DNA of 64,000 bases, taken from Stichopus chloronotus. Taxonomy: Eukaryota; Echinodermata; Holothuroidea; Aspidochirotida; Stichopodidae. This document shows, one piece after another, positions 44,741-56,249 of this stretch (positions are counted from its first letter, which is position 1; each line of letters begins with the position of its first letter). The stretch lies in the NCBI GenBank assembly GCA_021234535.1, contig CM037846.1, positions 20,291,814-20,355,813 of the forward strand, written 5' to 3'. The translations under genes and the position numbers were made by a program. Under the pieces are notes generated by a model. It searched no databases. It was not told the DNA's origin and saw only the letters and a list, made by a program, of their open reading frames with translations.

Positions 44741-45267
44741 CAATTAAAAACATAACATTCAAAGTACATATAAGAAGGAAACATAAAACATGTGGTGAAT
44801 TAATGCATGGATATACCCATACTGCCTTTGATTTGTAACATAAGACATTCCAGAAGGTTCTAGAAATAAAAACTTGCAAACTGGCTGAGCTTGTGTCTAC
44901 CTCTTATCTTTGTTGAGACTCCCAGAGTATGTTACACTGGCATCAAGGATGGGATAGTTTTGAACAGTGAATTGCATTCACAACAGAACCATAGCCAGGC
45001 GAGAAAGATGTGCACATTGTGTGTACAACTTCACATTACCATAATATCCCTATTGTAATATAGCGTAGCATTGGCAGCTCTGAGGAACTAGGTAGCATGT
45101 CATTATCTGGTGGTTATATTGGTCATTTTGGCAGTTTTGATAAAGCTCGCGTTTACATCTGACATGCTAAGGTTGGAACTGTTTCTCTTAGCAAATAACG
45201 TAACTATCTGATCAGCCTCAGATGTGAATGCAGTTGAAGAGTGAAAGAAAGCCGTAATCTGAGAGAA

Positions 45268-45720
45268 ATATGGCCTCAGGTTTATGGAACTCTCACTAAC
45301 CTTCTCAGCCCAGCCAAACCCAAGGATGAATTGTTTAACCCAATTATTACTAAGCTGCAGAACTACAGTATTTTGATCCAAAACCTCTAGTTTGGGACCA
45401 GAAATCAGAAGAATGAAGAGGCAATTGTTGAGTTTATGGAGATGGCAGCTAAAAATGGGAAAAAGTTTCGCCCTAATTCATCTTTCATGTTGGCGAGTGT
45501 CAATAGTGGTAAAAGCTATCCTAAGTGGCAAAGATCCACTCAAGGCAGAGGGAAAGCCCAAGGGAGAAAGGAACTCTCTTCTTGTTGTTATAAGTGTAAG
45601 GGTGCATAGTCACCCAAAGACTGCTCTTTCAAAAGTGCAGAATGCTGCAACTGTCACAAAAGCAAAAAGGGACACATTGCTGCAGCCTGCAAGACCCAGA
45701 GACAAAATGAGAGACAATAA
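45268..45720 (+). pseudogene. Gypsy Gag remnant with zinc knuckle
   Basis: Frame text YGTLTNLLSPAKPKDELFN, then RNQKNEEAIVEFMEMAAKNG, matches the Gag of fish/invertebrate Gypsy elements. Further on, cysteines in CYKCKG, CCNCHKSKKGHIAAAC form a zinc-knuckle region near 45590-45690. Internal stop codons and frame changes are present. Protease and the first part of the reverse transcriptase, expected next, are almost entirely missing. Confidence 0.75.
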
Positions 45721-45869
45721 AAGACAACAGGGAGGCCAAGTCCATGACCTTGAGGAGGATGCAAAGCAAACCACCCAGGAGATCAGTTTGTATTCCATAC
45801 ATTCTGTAGACTCTGAACACCATTATGAAACTAATGTCATGAAATGTGAGTGAACTTAGATCCTTTTTG

Positions 45870-46420
45870 GGAATGATTCAGTTTTACCTCGATTCTTACC
45901 TGACCTTGCAACTGTACTTGCCCCTCTCCACCAGTTGTTAGCAAGGATGTTACGTTGGGAATGGATTAGAGCTCAGCAAGAAGCATATGCTAAGGTTAAA
46001 GAATTGTTTACCAGTGAGGCGCTTCTTGTTCATTATGATACTGAGCTTAAGTTGAAGTTAGCATGTGATGCATCAAGTTATGGCATAGGAGCAGTGATTA
46101 GTCATGATGTGATGGATGATTAGGAAGAAAAGCCTGTAGCATTCGTGTCGCACACTTTCACAAAAAGTGAGTGCAATCATTTGCAGGTAGAATAGGAAGC
46201 ACTAGGTATTTTTTTTTGCATAAAAAAGTTTCACACGTAACATAGCTGTGCCACGCCTTTAAAGAGGGGTAGTACTTTTGTCACACTATGACTATAATAT
46301 TGAGTATTGTAGCTCAAAACAGAATGCAGTTGCAAATTCATTGTCGTGTTTGCCTTATGAAGACTCATTTGATGGTGTAGAGACTGACATGTTTGCAGTT
46401 GATGAAGCTTGACAGTAGTT
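45870..46420 (+). pseudogene. Gypsy RT thumb and RNase H remnant
   Basis: LATVLAPLHQLLARMLRWEW and QQEAYAKVKELFTSEALLVH are the RT-RNase H junction. LKLACDASSYGIGAVISHDV holds the first RNase H Asp. EEKPVAFVSHTFTKSECNH and YNIEYCSSKQNAVANSLS continue the domain after in-frame stops. The direct step from Gag to the RT thumb shows a deletion of more than 1 kb relative to a full Gypsy pol. Confidence 0.78.
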
Positions 46421-46619
46421 TCCCTGTCACAGCCTCTGAAATTGCAGCAGAGATCCAAAAGGATTTTTACTTAAACAAGTTTATATGCACATGTTAAGCT
46501 GGTCAGAAACTGTGACTTTGTGGGAAGAATTAAAGCCTTTTTATAATCGAAAGTTTTGAGTTATTTTGTCATCAAGTGTGTATTAAATGGGTTTATCGAG
46601 TTGTAATTCCAAAACCTTT

Positions 46620-47190
46620 GAGACACAGATTTCTTACTTAACTTCACAGTGAGCATGTTGGCACAGTTGCTATCATATCAATTGCCAGAGGTTTTATGTA
46701 TTGCCCTGGCATTGATAAAAATATCTAGTTATTGGCATGTAAATGCACTGTCTATCAAAATTGTAGAAGTAAACCTGCCAAATCATCACTAGGAACTTGG
46801 AGGTGGCCTAGCAGACCCTTCCAGAGAGTACATGTTGATTTTTGTTAACTTGGTAATTATCACATTTTAGTTTTGATTGATAGCCATTCAAAGTGGTTAG
46901 AGGTGATTCATATGCCTGCAAACACAACCACTGAGAAAACGACAGATAAATTGAGGATGATTTTTTCCAACCATGTTCTTCCAGAGGAGCTTGTATTTGA
47001 TAACGGCTCTCAGTTCCGGGCGGCACCATTTCAGCTTTTCTTGAAGCAAAACGGAATTACACACATTTTGGTACCTACCTACCTGGTAGGTACCCTGCTG
47101 CCATTGGAGTCGCAGAGAGGTCAGTTAGAATAGTAAAGGATGCTTTACAAAAGCAAGTGTTTGCTGGTTACACAAATCTCAGATTGGTCA
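46620..47190 (+). pseudogene. Gypsy integrase remnant
   Basis: A degraded zinc-binding part (HSEHVGTVAIISIARGFMYC) is followed by the core with VLIDSHSKWLEVIHMPANTT and LVFDNGSQFRAAPFQLFLKQ, which hold the first and second Asp positions of the D,D,E core. The third part begins near 47100 and shows RIVKDALQKQVFAGYTN before minisatellite sequence replaces it at about 47190. Several in-frame stops are present. This frame is dead. Confidence 0.8.
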
Positions 47191-47490
47191 TTTGGTGTCA
47201 CCAGAGGTCAAAAGGTAAATACCTTGAAAATTGCTTGTAAACACGATATCTCCAGAACGATAAATGTGAGAGATCTCATAGTTAGCATGTGGATAGCCCA
47301 TATCGAGTAGGTGATCCCTATTTTTTTTTTGCAGAGGTGAAAGGTCATTTGGGGTCATGGGAGGTCAAAATGTGAAAAACTGGAATAAACAATATTTACA
47401 GAACAGTCCTTCCAGTGAATTTTATACTTGCAATGTAGAATCCTCTTGTTGATGTGATCGTTCCTACACATTTTTGTAGAGATGAAAGTT
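47190..47490. repeat. 145-bp-family minisatellite inside the Gypsy remnant, about two copies
   Basis: GGTGTCACCAGAGGTCAAAA, CGATATCTCCAGAACG, GAGGTGAAAGGTCATTTGGGG and GGAGGTCAAAATGTG follow the unit order of the arrays near 60 kb. It interrupts the integrase reading frame, so it inserted or expanded after the Gypsy element. Confidence 0.8.
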
Positions 47491-48834
47491 AGTGTGGGGT
47501 TACTTGACATCAAATTGTTAAAAATGAAAGTAAGTAATATTGGCATAATTAAGGATCGCTTGGCCTACAGTTCTTATTGGTTGGCCTACAGTTTTGAATA
47601 GAGGGCCAAATAGTTTTGGCAATAACATATTATCATTTGGCTTGAAGCACTTGAAGTTGGCCTCACTGTTAAGTCGAGAAATACTGTAATACCAGGGTAG
47701 GGAGTTGCCTGGTAATATTAGGGAGGTGCGCTGCTTTTTGGGCTTCGGGCATATATTAATGGAAATGAAATGCATGTTCACGTTTCAGAATATATTGTGA
47801 AACCACAAAAAATATTAACTAGTATCGTTTCCTGTTTTTTTGATGCACAAGAACTTCTTTTAGGATATACCAACATTGTCTCTTCGATAACCTTAAAGAA
47901 AACTTGAAGACAACATTAAATTTGGTATCAAAGATTATTATGTGGCAAACCTTATGCCACTGTCCTCATAAGGACATGTGAGTATGCATGAATTGTAAAT
48001 TGGAATTGATTAATTAAATATACCACGGGCTGTTAGTTTTATAAAAAGAACTAAATTACTGATCATTTGGATCAAGTACCCTTGAGCTTGCATGAACTGT
48101 GATTGCTTAATTGAATGAATCAAATTGTAACTGACCCACCTCTGTTCAAATTGGTCACTGTTATCTGACATAATTTATCACAGTTGACTGCCAGTAGAAA
48201 CCACAATGTCCAGAATCATGCCGTTATTCGTACGTTAAAATGGGACTGACTTCAACCTCAGTCTTCTTTTGTTCTACTGAGGTTGAACTTCTTGCAAATT
48301 GTCATGGCCTGAGGTCATTTTTATCACCCCATGCTGTGATAATCCACATGGTCAATTAAACATCGTTCTCCTAAAGTAATTCAGGTGTGTCAGTCCAATG
48401 TCTATACTTTCTTGAGCTGCCTGGCCAGGGGTATTAGGTGTCATGTCCGTCCTAATACATGTGTAATCGGGCATGAAAGAGGGTCTGTTGAACGCTTTAG
48501 CATGGTTTTAGCACGACTTTAATGTCATGATAAATCATACAGTCTGTTGAGCCAGGTGCTCAATGCACTTAACCATTTACTATGTAAACAGTGTCTCTGT
48601 TTCACCCTTTGAGATGGTATCTCAAGTAGGATAACTGTGTGGGATCTCATGCTTGTCATGTGAGCAATTCATGTTTGTTACAATATATATCATGGGGCAA
48701 GGAATCACTGAGCCTTTTAGCTTTCTAGTTTCCAGTTGTAGTAATGTTACTTCCTAAGACTCAGGTTTACATGTTGTAAGTTGCATTTGAAATATTTTGT
48801 GGGTTAGATACTGTATCTTTAAGGGAAAAGCTGA
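47491..48834. other. Sequence between minisatellite and 3' LTR remnant
   Basis: No coding text is seen. A GGCAAGGAATCACTGAGCC motif at 48697 recurs at 59297 and 62193. Part of this stretch must be the 3' LTR, but I cannot place its start. A CTTCTTTTGTTCTACTGAGG dyad with CCTCAGT lies near 48260. Confidence 0.4.
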
Positions 48835-49223
48835 CAGGGTTGTTCGGTTTAAACCGGTTAAAAACTGGTTTAAACCGGGCAGTTTTGACCACCTATTACA
48901 GATCGAAACTGGTCAAACCCCTTCAAAAGTATACACCATGTGCTTAGGTCAACATTAAAAATTGCATCCATAATTATTTTGCGAAAAAGAATAACATGTT
49001 CAATCAAAGAAATTTGATTCAATCTTTTAAAGCCTCCTGATCATTCAAGGTCACATAGTTTGATGTTTGCTCATGGGCTGTGACCTAAAATGTTTTGTCT
49101 AACAGATGGTTTAGGGGTTTTTACCAGTTTTGACCTGTTTAAACCTAGTTCTGACCGGTTCAAACCAGGTTTAAACCCCTTTGTGGTCAAAACCGGTTCT
49201 TGATCACTTATATAACAACCCTG
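48835..49223. mobile_element. Short hAT-like element inside the Gypsy 3' LTR (389 bp)
   Basis: Ends are CAGGGTTGTT and AACAACCCTG in inverted orientation. Interior copies of GGTTTAAACC, AACCGGTT and TTTTGACC in both orientations give further dyad symmetry. Flanking 5-mers GCTGA and GCGGA agree at 4 of 5 positions, so the target duplication is only tentative. LTR text that continues on both sides supports an insertion. Confidence 0.6.
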
Positions 49224-49383
49224 GCGGAAGCAGTGTGTGGTGTATTAATATGTTGGTGCACCCATATAATGTTTGACTTGTAACACAAGACATTTCAGAA
49301 AGTTCCATAAATAAAAGACTTACAAACTGGCTGAGCTTGTGTCTACCTCTTCTCTTTGTTGAGACTCCCGGGGTATGTTACAC

Positions 49384-51590
49384 AGCAGCACCTCCTCCTT
49401 TTAAAAAAGTGATTTTCCTCTGTGGCAGGGTACTGTATAATTACTCCAGACCATCTTCCTCGACTAGAAAGTATTGTAGAATTGCACCTTGCAAGTCTTA
49501 AATCTTTGGAAGTTTTGGGGCAAAGTTTCGCATTTTCTGACTGATGAATGTGATATCGGTAATGAGGGTAAATTCAGAATTTGTTCGCCAAACTATGATG
49601 GCCAGAAACATTACTGGGAAACAGTTCATCCACCTAAATCACACTGCAGTTACAGTTCATACAGTATATGTAGAATTCCACAAGAAAATACATTGTCGCT
49701 CACAGAGATTTAAAAGACTCACAGATCTTAGATTTGTGCAAGAAAATTTACTATCTTTGTTGCTTAGCATTAAAAAGTACATGGTTTTGTAAATGCACTG
49801 GTTGGTTCATCTAAACAATAACAAGTCTTACCTAAATTTTTAAATTAAGGTCAAATAGCAATTACAAGTGCAATTGACCAGTGGTTCTCCATGTTTTGTA
49901 CTGCCTCAAAGGTTTGGGTTGCCATCTGTCCCAGTAGATAGGGATTGTCCTGTTTTGCAAGGAAAACTAAACATCCCAACCATTAAGACAAATTGTCCTG
50001 ATTTCCAGCATGCATGTTTTTTTTAAGTACATGTGCAGTGAAAAATGATCTGCTTAAATATGATTGCTATTTCTGTATTATAAATTTAGCCCTTCCCATC
50101 CACAATATGGCCTACAGTATACCCCCAAATGTTTTTAGGGATGTAGCATAAATGACCCCTCCACAACAGTGATAGCACCAGGATTTTAGAGGGTGGGGGG
50201 CAAATGGAATGCAACAGAAGTATTTTCTGGGGCAGAGTCTCACGCATAGCACAAAATTGAGCGCAGAGCACAAACTTAGCCAAGAAACGTGTGGTGGATG
50301 ATGCCCGCTAATGGGGTGCAGGGCAAAACCGTGGTGGAGGTCGAGGGAGCAGAGGCTTTTAGGTTTTAGCATATCTCTGGGTGAAATGTTGAAATCTCAG
50401 TCTCAGAATAAGCATACTTCAAACATGATATCTTACAATAACTGGTGGGATTCAGAGGTAAAACCTGATGTGAATAGAAGGGGCAATTCCTCCAAAAACT
50501 CTGAGGTAGTTTTAGCATATCTCTGGGTGAAAGAAGTAAGTCCCATGGACATCCTTAAACAGAATGGTTAATGCAACAGGAAATAGAAGTGCATGCATGT
50601 ATTTGTCAGGTCACTTCAGCTGATTGGAATGGGGGGGGGGGGGTGGTGGTTAGGGGGTAATAACTGCAGGAAAGGTTCTGACTGGAAGGAAAATATCCTA
50701 CCCTATTATTACCATCACTGCCCCCAGATGAGTCTTGGAAAGTTATGTCTCACTCTCAGCTTAGAGGTATGTGCTACAGAAACCCTACCCAGGGAGACAT
50801 CAAGAAATGTCAGATGGGCACCACAAAACAATACACAAGAAATCCAGGTGGCATTGGAATTAATTTGTGGGTCTGTGGCAATTAAAAGAACGTTTAAGGG
50901 ATTAATCAGTTTACTGATCAGTATACTGACAGCATATACCAAATAATTCAGGAAAGTAATAACTTTTATTTACTGTTTCAGTTGTTGAAGGCATGAACAT
51001 CTTAATTCCATGGATCTCCTAATATCCATTCAGCAGGGAGTTTCATAAGATATAATGATGTATGCTTGTGTTGTACTGCTGATTTCTAAAACAAATTGCT
51101 GCACATTGAGTTATCAAGGGGTTTGGAAGTATATATACTTTGACTTTTAATGCAAATTTTTTCGTACACTTTGCTTAAAATAAATATGTTATGTTTAAAT
51201 ATCGCCGTGTGTTTAATTGAATGTGAATTAGAAATGTTTTACACTTTTCATAGTACCACTTTACCTACGAAGCTGTAACATTCATGACCATCAAACTGAT
51301 TTTAAGGTTCAACCATCCTCATCTGCAGTATGTTCAACATCAAAAAAGTCTCATAGACTGGGGGTTGTGATGCATAACTATATTTAAAAAAGCTCACTTA
51401 ATATTATACTAATTTTTCAACAAATTTTACCTTGCAACATATTATTTGGCAATAACTGGTGTTGCACGTGAAAGTTTCATGTCGGATTTCATACCATGTT
51501 CTTTTGACCATGTTCAGTCCATTTTCACCTAAACAGTAAATTGACATGTAATCAATGTAGAAATCAGAACTTTGCACCCTCTTATTGCTT
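49384..51590. other. Anonymous sequence, no genes seen
   Basis: Open frames near 50086-50946 overlap on both strands and have no domains. A 13-base poly-G run lies at 50631-50643. I see no phase-matched exon for the downstream host gene, though a non-coding 5' exon could be hidden here. Confidence 0.4.
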
Positions 51591-51651
51591 TACGATGTCA
51601 ATGCTAAGAATACGACGTCAATGCTAAGAACATCAATGCTAGGAATACGAA

Positions 51652-51837
51652 GATATAAGATCAGCAATACAAAACAGAGACAAAACAAAGGTCAGAGAAC
51701 AAGATGTGTATAGGTTTTGGAGGAATAAAGTCACGTCCCATATTCGACAGGCTAAGAGAGATTATTTCAAAAATGCTATTTCAAAGAAAAAATGTGATAC
51801 AAAAGAAATTTGGCAGATTCTAAGAAGCGTACAGTAA
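51652..51837 (+). pseudogene. LINE ORF2 fragment before the reverse transcriptase
   Basis: A 61-codon frame with YRFWRNKVTSHIRQAKRDYF and KEIWQILRSVQ, typical of the region between endonuclease and RT in Jockey-superfamily LINEs. It ends with a stop at 51835, and matching text continues in a different frame. Confidence 0.75.
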
Positions 51838-51906
51838 GTTATAATACATCGCAGTCCCTTCAAATCAATCTTCTCCATGCTGACGGGAAAGATATTGGTA
51901 ATGTAA

Positions 51907-53160
51907 ATGACATTGCAAATGTTTTTAACTCTTTTTTCACCTGTCTCCGGGAAGTACTTCACAAGGGGAAATAATTGCAATAATGACAGTCTTGAATCTC
52001 TAAAGCACTACCTGTCATACAAATTTCCACATGATTGTTTCATCGAAATCCCCATTGTATCTGAAGAATTTGTTTTAAAATATTTGAAAAATGTTGACAC
52101 AAAAAAAGCGACAGGTATTGATGGAATAAGTGCCTACATTCTTAAATTGTGTGTGCCTTGTAGAGTCCCGAGTCTCACCCACATACTTAATCTAAGTATC
52201 AGGCAAAATGTTTTTCCAACCCGATGGAAATTAGCAAAAGTAGTGCCTATTTATAAAAGTGGGCCAAGTCTAGATGTAGGCAACTATAGATTAGTCTCTG
52301 CACTGCCGATTGCTTCCAAAATTCTAGAAAAACACGTTCACATAGCCTTTTACGATTTTATAGAGAGATTTCCACTTCTCAGAGTCGCACAGTCTGGTTT
52401 CCGAGCAAAGCACTCATGTGAAACCGCTTTAATAAAGATGATAGACAAATGGTTTAAAGTCATCGATGATGGTGAAATGATAGGATCTATCCTTCTAGAC
52501 TTACGAAAGGCATTTGATCTTGTAAACCATGATATTTTACTTAAGAAATTACACTTGTATCACTGTTCCAAGAACGCTATTTACTGGTTTCAATCATACT
52601 TATCCGACTGGAAGCAATGTGTCCACTTAAATGGAACGTACTCAAATCCTTTGCCAGTTGTAAGCGGTGTCCCTCAGGGGTCAATTATTGGCCCACTCTT
52701 GTTCCTTATTTACATCAATGATTTTGACTTACATCTTTCACACTGTTCAGCTGACATGTATGCTGATGACACAACTTTCCATGTTTCTGGTAAGAGTACT
52801 GAAGAACTATCCATAAAGTTAAGCGAGGATCTAAAAAATATTTGTAAATGGTGCAATGATATCAAAATGGTAGTGAATGTAGACAAAACAAAAATCATGT
52901 TGATATGCTCTAAACAGAGGCAGCACACCCTCTCCGAAGCAGACTCCCTGAACGTTTCTTTTGATGGCAACAGACTAAAGAACACGCAGCAGGAGAAGTT
53001 ACTGGGAGTTAGGATAGATTCAAATTTGACGTGGAAACAACAAATCGATTATGTGTCTAAAATTGTAAGTACTTGCTTAGCATTATTGGGAAGGATTAAG
53101 CAATTTATTGACATACCTACAAGGATATTATTTTTTAAGGGATATATTTTACCCTTTTAA
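51907..53160 (+). pseudogene. LINE reverse transcriptase, open for 417 codons
   Basis: This would copy the element RNA at the chromosomal nick. Visible motifs in order: KKATGIDGISAYIL (fingers), NYRLVSALPIASKILEK, SGFRAKHSCETAL, motif A LLDLRKAFDLVNH with catalytic Asp, motif B SGVPQGSIIGPLLF, motif C MYADDTTF with the two catalytic Asp, and KTKIMLICS plus KLLGVRIDSNLTW (thumb). The true frame enters through a T-run near 51935-51945, so the ATG at 51907 is probably not a real start. The frame breaks at 53158 by one base. The catalytic residues are intact. Confidence 0.88.
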
Positions 53161-53204
53161 ACTACTGTAACCTTGTATGGAGTTCATGTACGTGTAATAA
53201 TATA

Positions 53205-53591
53205 ATGAGAATAGAAAAGCTTCTAAAGAGTGCTGCCCGAATAATACTTGATGCCCCATATGAAGAGAGATCCGAAGACCTTTTTAATAAACTAGGATGG
53301 AAAACATTTTTACAAAGTGTAAAGGAAAAGCGTCTGGTTATGGTATATAAATCTCTTAATGGCCATACCCCTTCTTACATGAGAGATATGTTTCAATATA
53401 CACATTCTATTCATGACCATGGCCTACGGTCAACGTCCTCGCAAACTTTATACATGTCACGAGGCAGAACTGATTTTAATAACAAAAGGTTCTCTTATAT
53501 AGCTGCAAAAGAATGGAACAATCTTCCTAGTATCATTAAGAGTGCTACCGATTTAAATCGTTTTAAAGCTCTTATAAAGGAAATTTCATGA
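53205..53591 (+). pseudogene. LINE ORF2 carboxy-terminal part
   Basis: Continuation of the RT protein in a shifted frame: KLLKSAARIILDAPYEERSE, YKSLNGHTPSYMRDMF, GLRSTSSQTLYMSRGRTDFN and AAKEWNNLPSIIKSATDLNR are the conserved tail of CR1/L2-like elements. It ends at TGA 53589-53591. The break with the upstream frame lies in the TTTTAAACTAC run at about 53155-53165. Confidence 0.85.
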
Positions 53592-54192
53592 TATTCTTAC
53601 TGACTGTTTACTGTCTTAGTCTTATGTACCTTTTATGATTCACGTAGTTCTTATTGTATGTATGGAAGTTCTCTCTTATCAATTCTTGTTTTTTTTTTTT
53701 TTCTCCTTGTCTTATGCTGTTGTATATATTTGCCTTCTTTAGTTTCTTTTACGTTTCATATAACTGGTTTTTATTTATTTGTCTTAAGTATGAATTGTTT
53801 TGCGATTTCCTTTCATTTTTATGATAACCTTTTACAGTTTACATGGCTTCCTTTTTTGCTTGGAAGTCCCCCCCCTTTTTTTTTTTCACCTTTCGTGTAC
53901 TTTAACCTTTTTCCATGTCCCATGCTGTTGTATATTTGGCCCTTTTTTGTTTTTCTTACGTTTCATTTAATTTTCCTTCTACAAGGAAAGGTTGTTGCTT
54001 TGCATTCGGTTTGTAATAGTGTATATGTAGAGCATATGAATAAATGTATGGACCTGGCCCCAACTGTTCTTTCTATTACTTTAACTTTCTTTGACCTTAA
54101 ACTGTAACCTACCTTAAATCACAATTATGCATATTGCATATATTCTAAGTGGGTTTCTCATTACCACCTCTTATCTGACTGCATCTTTACAG

Positions 54193-54245
54193 ATGGATCC
54201 CCAGACTCATGAGGCTACACAAGAGATGACAGAACACCCTCACCG
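54193..54245 (+). CDS. Unknown host gene, exon A (possible start codon)
   Basis: A 53-nt exon between a pyrimidine-rich acceptor (CTGCATCTTTACAG) and a GTGAGG donor. It encodes MDPQTHEATQEMTEHPH and ends with two bases of an Arg codon. The ATG is exactly at the exon start; either it is the initiator, with an upstream non-coding exon, or the exon is internal with Met at its edge. It joins in phase to 55885. The acidic, polar peptide has no signal sequence. I do not recognise the gene. Confidence 0.6.
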
Positions 54246-55884
54246 GTGAGGATCTACAGCAGAATAAAAGGATTTTGAGGTTTCATACCATCAATGTTTA
54301 GATAGTTCAATGGTGTGCATGCTGTCAACTTTTGCAGGTGTGGGTGTGGGTGTGGGTTGAATTGACTTTGTTGCACTGTTCATTCTTTTGGATAAGACAA
54401 TTCATGGATAACAAAGTGTTTTAGTGCATAGCTTTTTCTTTATTACTGCCTCTTCTAAGTGTAGAAACTGATTAACAAGGCATTTTATTAACCACTTTTG
54501 CTTTTGGTGATTGTTGTAACTTTGTATTCTTGCAGGTGTGCATGTGTGTGCCTCAGTCTGTAAGTATGTTTGTGATGCTTACCATGTAAACAATGTCTCA
54601 AGAAGTGAACCTTGGATAGTTGTCATATTTAGTAGGTAGGTGTACCAAATTACATACAAGGGCCCTATTTTGGTGGAGTTCAAAGGTCACTTGAGGTTAA
54701 CAGGGATTAAATAGTAAAAACAATTGTAAACATGATATCTGAAGGAAGGCAGCTTGGACAGATGTCAAATTTGGTATGTAGATATACCACATTGAGAACA
54801 ATCTTTTTGTTTTTGGTGGAGGTCAAAGGTCATTTAAGGTCAACAAATCAAATAGTAAAATCCTTGTAAACGTGACATCTCAAGAAGGGATATTTAGACT
54901 AACGTAGGTGTATGTGTACCACATTGAGTGCAAGAAACCCTTTGTTTAAAAATAGTAACATCTTCATTAGACTTTGCTTTGCATCTCTTTTTTAACTGTA
55001 ATGTTTAATCATGTTATTTATGATTGAGAACCATAGGGAGGGAAAAAACCTATAAAAAAGAAAGAAATTCATTGTTTTTGTTGGACTTAAAGGTCATTTG
55101 GGGTCAACAGGTGTCAAATAGTTAGAACCTTTTAAACATGATATCCCAAGTATGGATGCTGGGACAGATTGGTGGATTAATCTTTAGTCAATAAGGGTTA
55201 ATTGGTGTAAACCATGTACACATGGAATCTCAGGGAGCGGGGGCATTTACCTTATTTAGTATGCAGGTGTGTGCACTGTGCACATTGAGTGATAATACCT
55301 ATCAGTCATCCTATCTTAACAGAAGTTGTTACATCTCGGTCCATTACATGATAAATTCTGTAATATTATCAAGATGAAGCATGTTAAAAATCCTTGCCTC
55401 ACGCAACATGTCAGATTCATAATTACATTGCTCATAATGAAATCATTGAAACTACCTTGCATTTTTGGTCTGACCAGTTTTAGTATCATGACAATATTTG
55501 TAGAGCCACCACAGGATTAAGTCTTTCTAGTGTTGAATCAATGAAGTGATTCAGTCTTATTGAAGAGTTGACAGAGAATAAAAAACAAATATCTATTTGC
55601 AATTTTCAAATCGCATGAAACCCATAGGGAGTCATGTCATTACCACTCTTGCATTAGAGTTGGAATGTATAAATTTTGCTTTCATAAAGTAAAATAAATG
55701 AGATAGGGACTGACTTTAATTATGCTGGGTAGCAATTGCACTGCATTGCCATTCCTGCCTTAGCCATTTTCCTCAAATGTCGTCACACTCACTCAGTGCA
55801 CTTTTTTGGGTATAACTTAGTCAATGTATGTATTGCCTAGTGCATCTAGTCAACACTATAACTTTGTTTTGTCTTTTGTTGCAG
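54246..55884 (+). other. Intron between exons A and B, with minisatellite
   Basis: A short GTGTGG hexamer repeat lies at 54337-54358. Diverged 145-bp-family units run from about 54600 to 55170 (GGTGGAGGTCAAAGGTCATT at 54818 and GTCATTTGGGGTCAACAGG at 55090). No other exon is supported. Confidence 0.6.
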
Positions 55885-55954
55885 AGAGGAATTTGTATTA
55901 GATGAATCTTATAGTAGCACTACCCCAGTGCAAGATGAATATTTCCTCTGGGAG
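55885..55954 (+). CDS. Unknown host gene, exon B
   Basis: A 70-nt exon between TTTTGTCTTTTGTTGCAG and a strong GTAAGT donor. Its first base completes the Arg codon of exon A. It encodes EEFVLDESYSSTTPVQDEYF then LWE, ending on a codon boundary. Only one of the three frames is open, and it is the one required by exon A. This mutual phase fit and the near-consensus splice sites make it the best-supported exon of the gene. No domain is recognised. Confidence 0.7.
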
Positions 55955-56249
55955 GTAAGTAGTGAATAAATCTACAGGAACATGCTGCAGTATTTGCCAT
56001 TGGAATTTATACATCATTGATGGCTTGTGTACATGAAATTGTGTGAAACATTGAAAACACTGCATACTGTATGTAAAGTTGCTTAGCCTATGGTGAACAA
56101 ATGATACCTGGTTATTCAGTTTTAGTCCAAGCTTGTGTGAGGACACCTTAGGTCAAGAAAATCTATTAATACAATGTCTGGTATAGCAGATATTGCATGC
56201 ACTTGAAATCCCTACATCTATATCTTGAGGTAATTAAATAGTCCTTAGT

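Larger units (their letters stand above)
44790..49383 (+). mobile_element. Decayed Ty3/Gypsy LTR retrotransposon
   Basis: Related LTR 3' ends lie at about 44790-44936 and 49230-49383 (shared CAAACTGGCTGAGCTTGTGT, TTGTTGAGACTCCC and TATGTTACA). I cannot place the LTR starts. Between them are Gag, RT-RNase H and integrase remnants with many stops. The integrase is interrupted at about 47190 by a 145-type minisatellite and never resumes. The 3' LTR carries a 389-bp hAT-like insertion. CTGGCATCAAGG directly after the 5' LTR end could be the primer-binding site. Confidence 0.75.
51591..54112 (+). mobile_element. 5'-truncated non-LTR retrotransposon (CR1/L2-like LINE)
   Basis: The element starts in the linker before the reverse transcriptase, with the endonuclease missing. 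It continues through the RT and the carboxy-terminal region and ends in a T-rich 3' part with AATAAA at 54039-54044. 5' truncation is the normal outcome of target-primed reverse transcription. At the 5' junction, 51594-51650, a ~20-bp phrase (CGTCAATGCTAAGAATACGA) is repeated about three times. Within the 3' part, ATGCTGTTGTATAT...TTTTACGTTTCAT occurs twice (about 53713 and 53920). The exact 3' border is uncertain; it lies just upstream of a host exon at 54193. Confidence 0.85.

Noticed and set aside
53658..54107. 149-codon Phe/Leu-rich frame that looks like a membrane protein
   Set aside because: The composition comes from the T-rich 3' region of the LINE; it contains long poly-T runs and no conserved family features.
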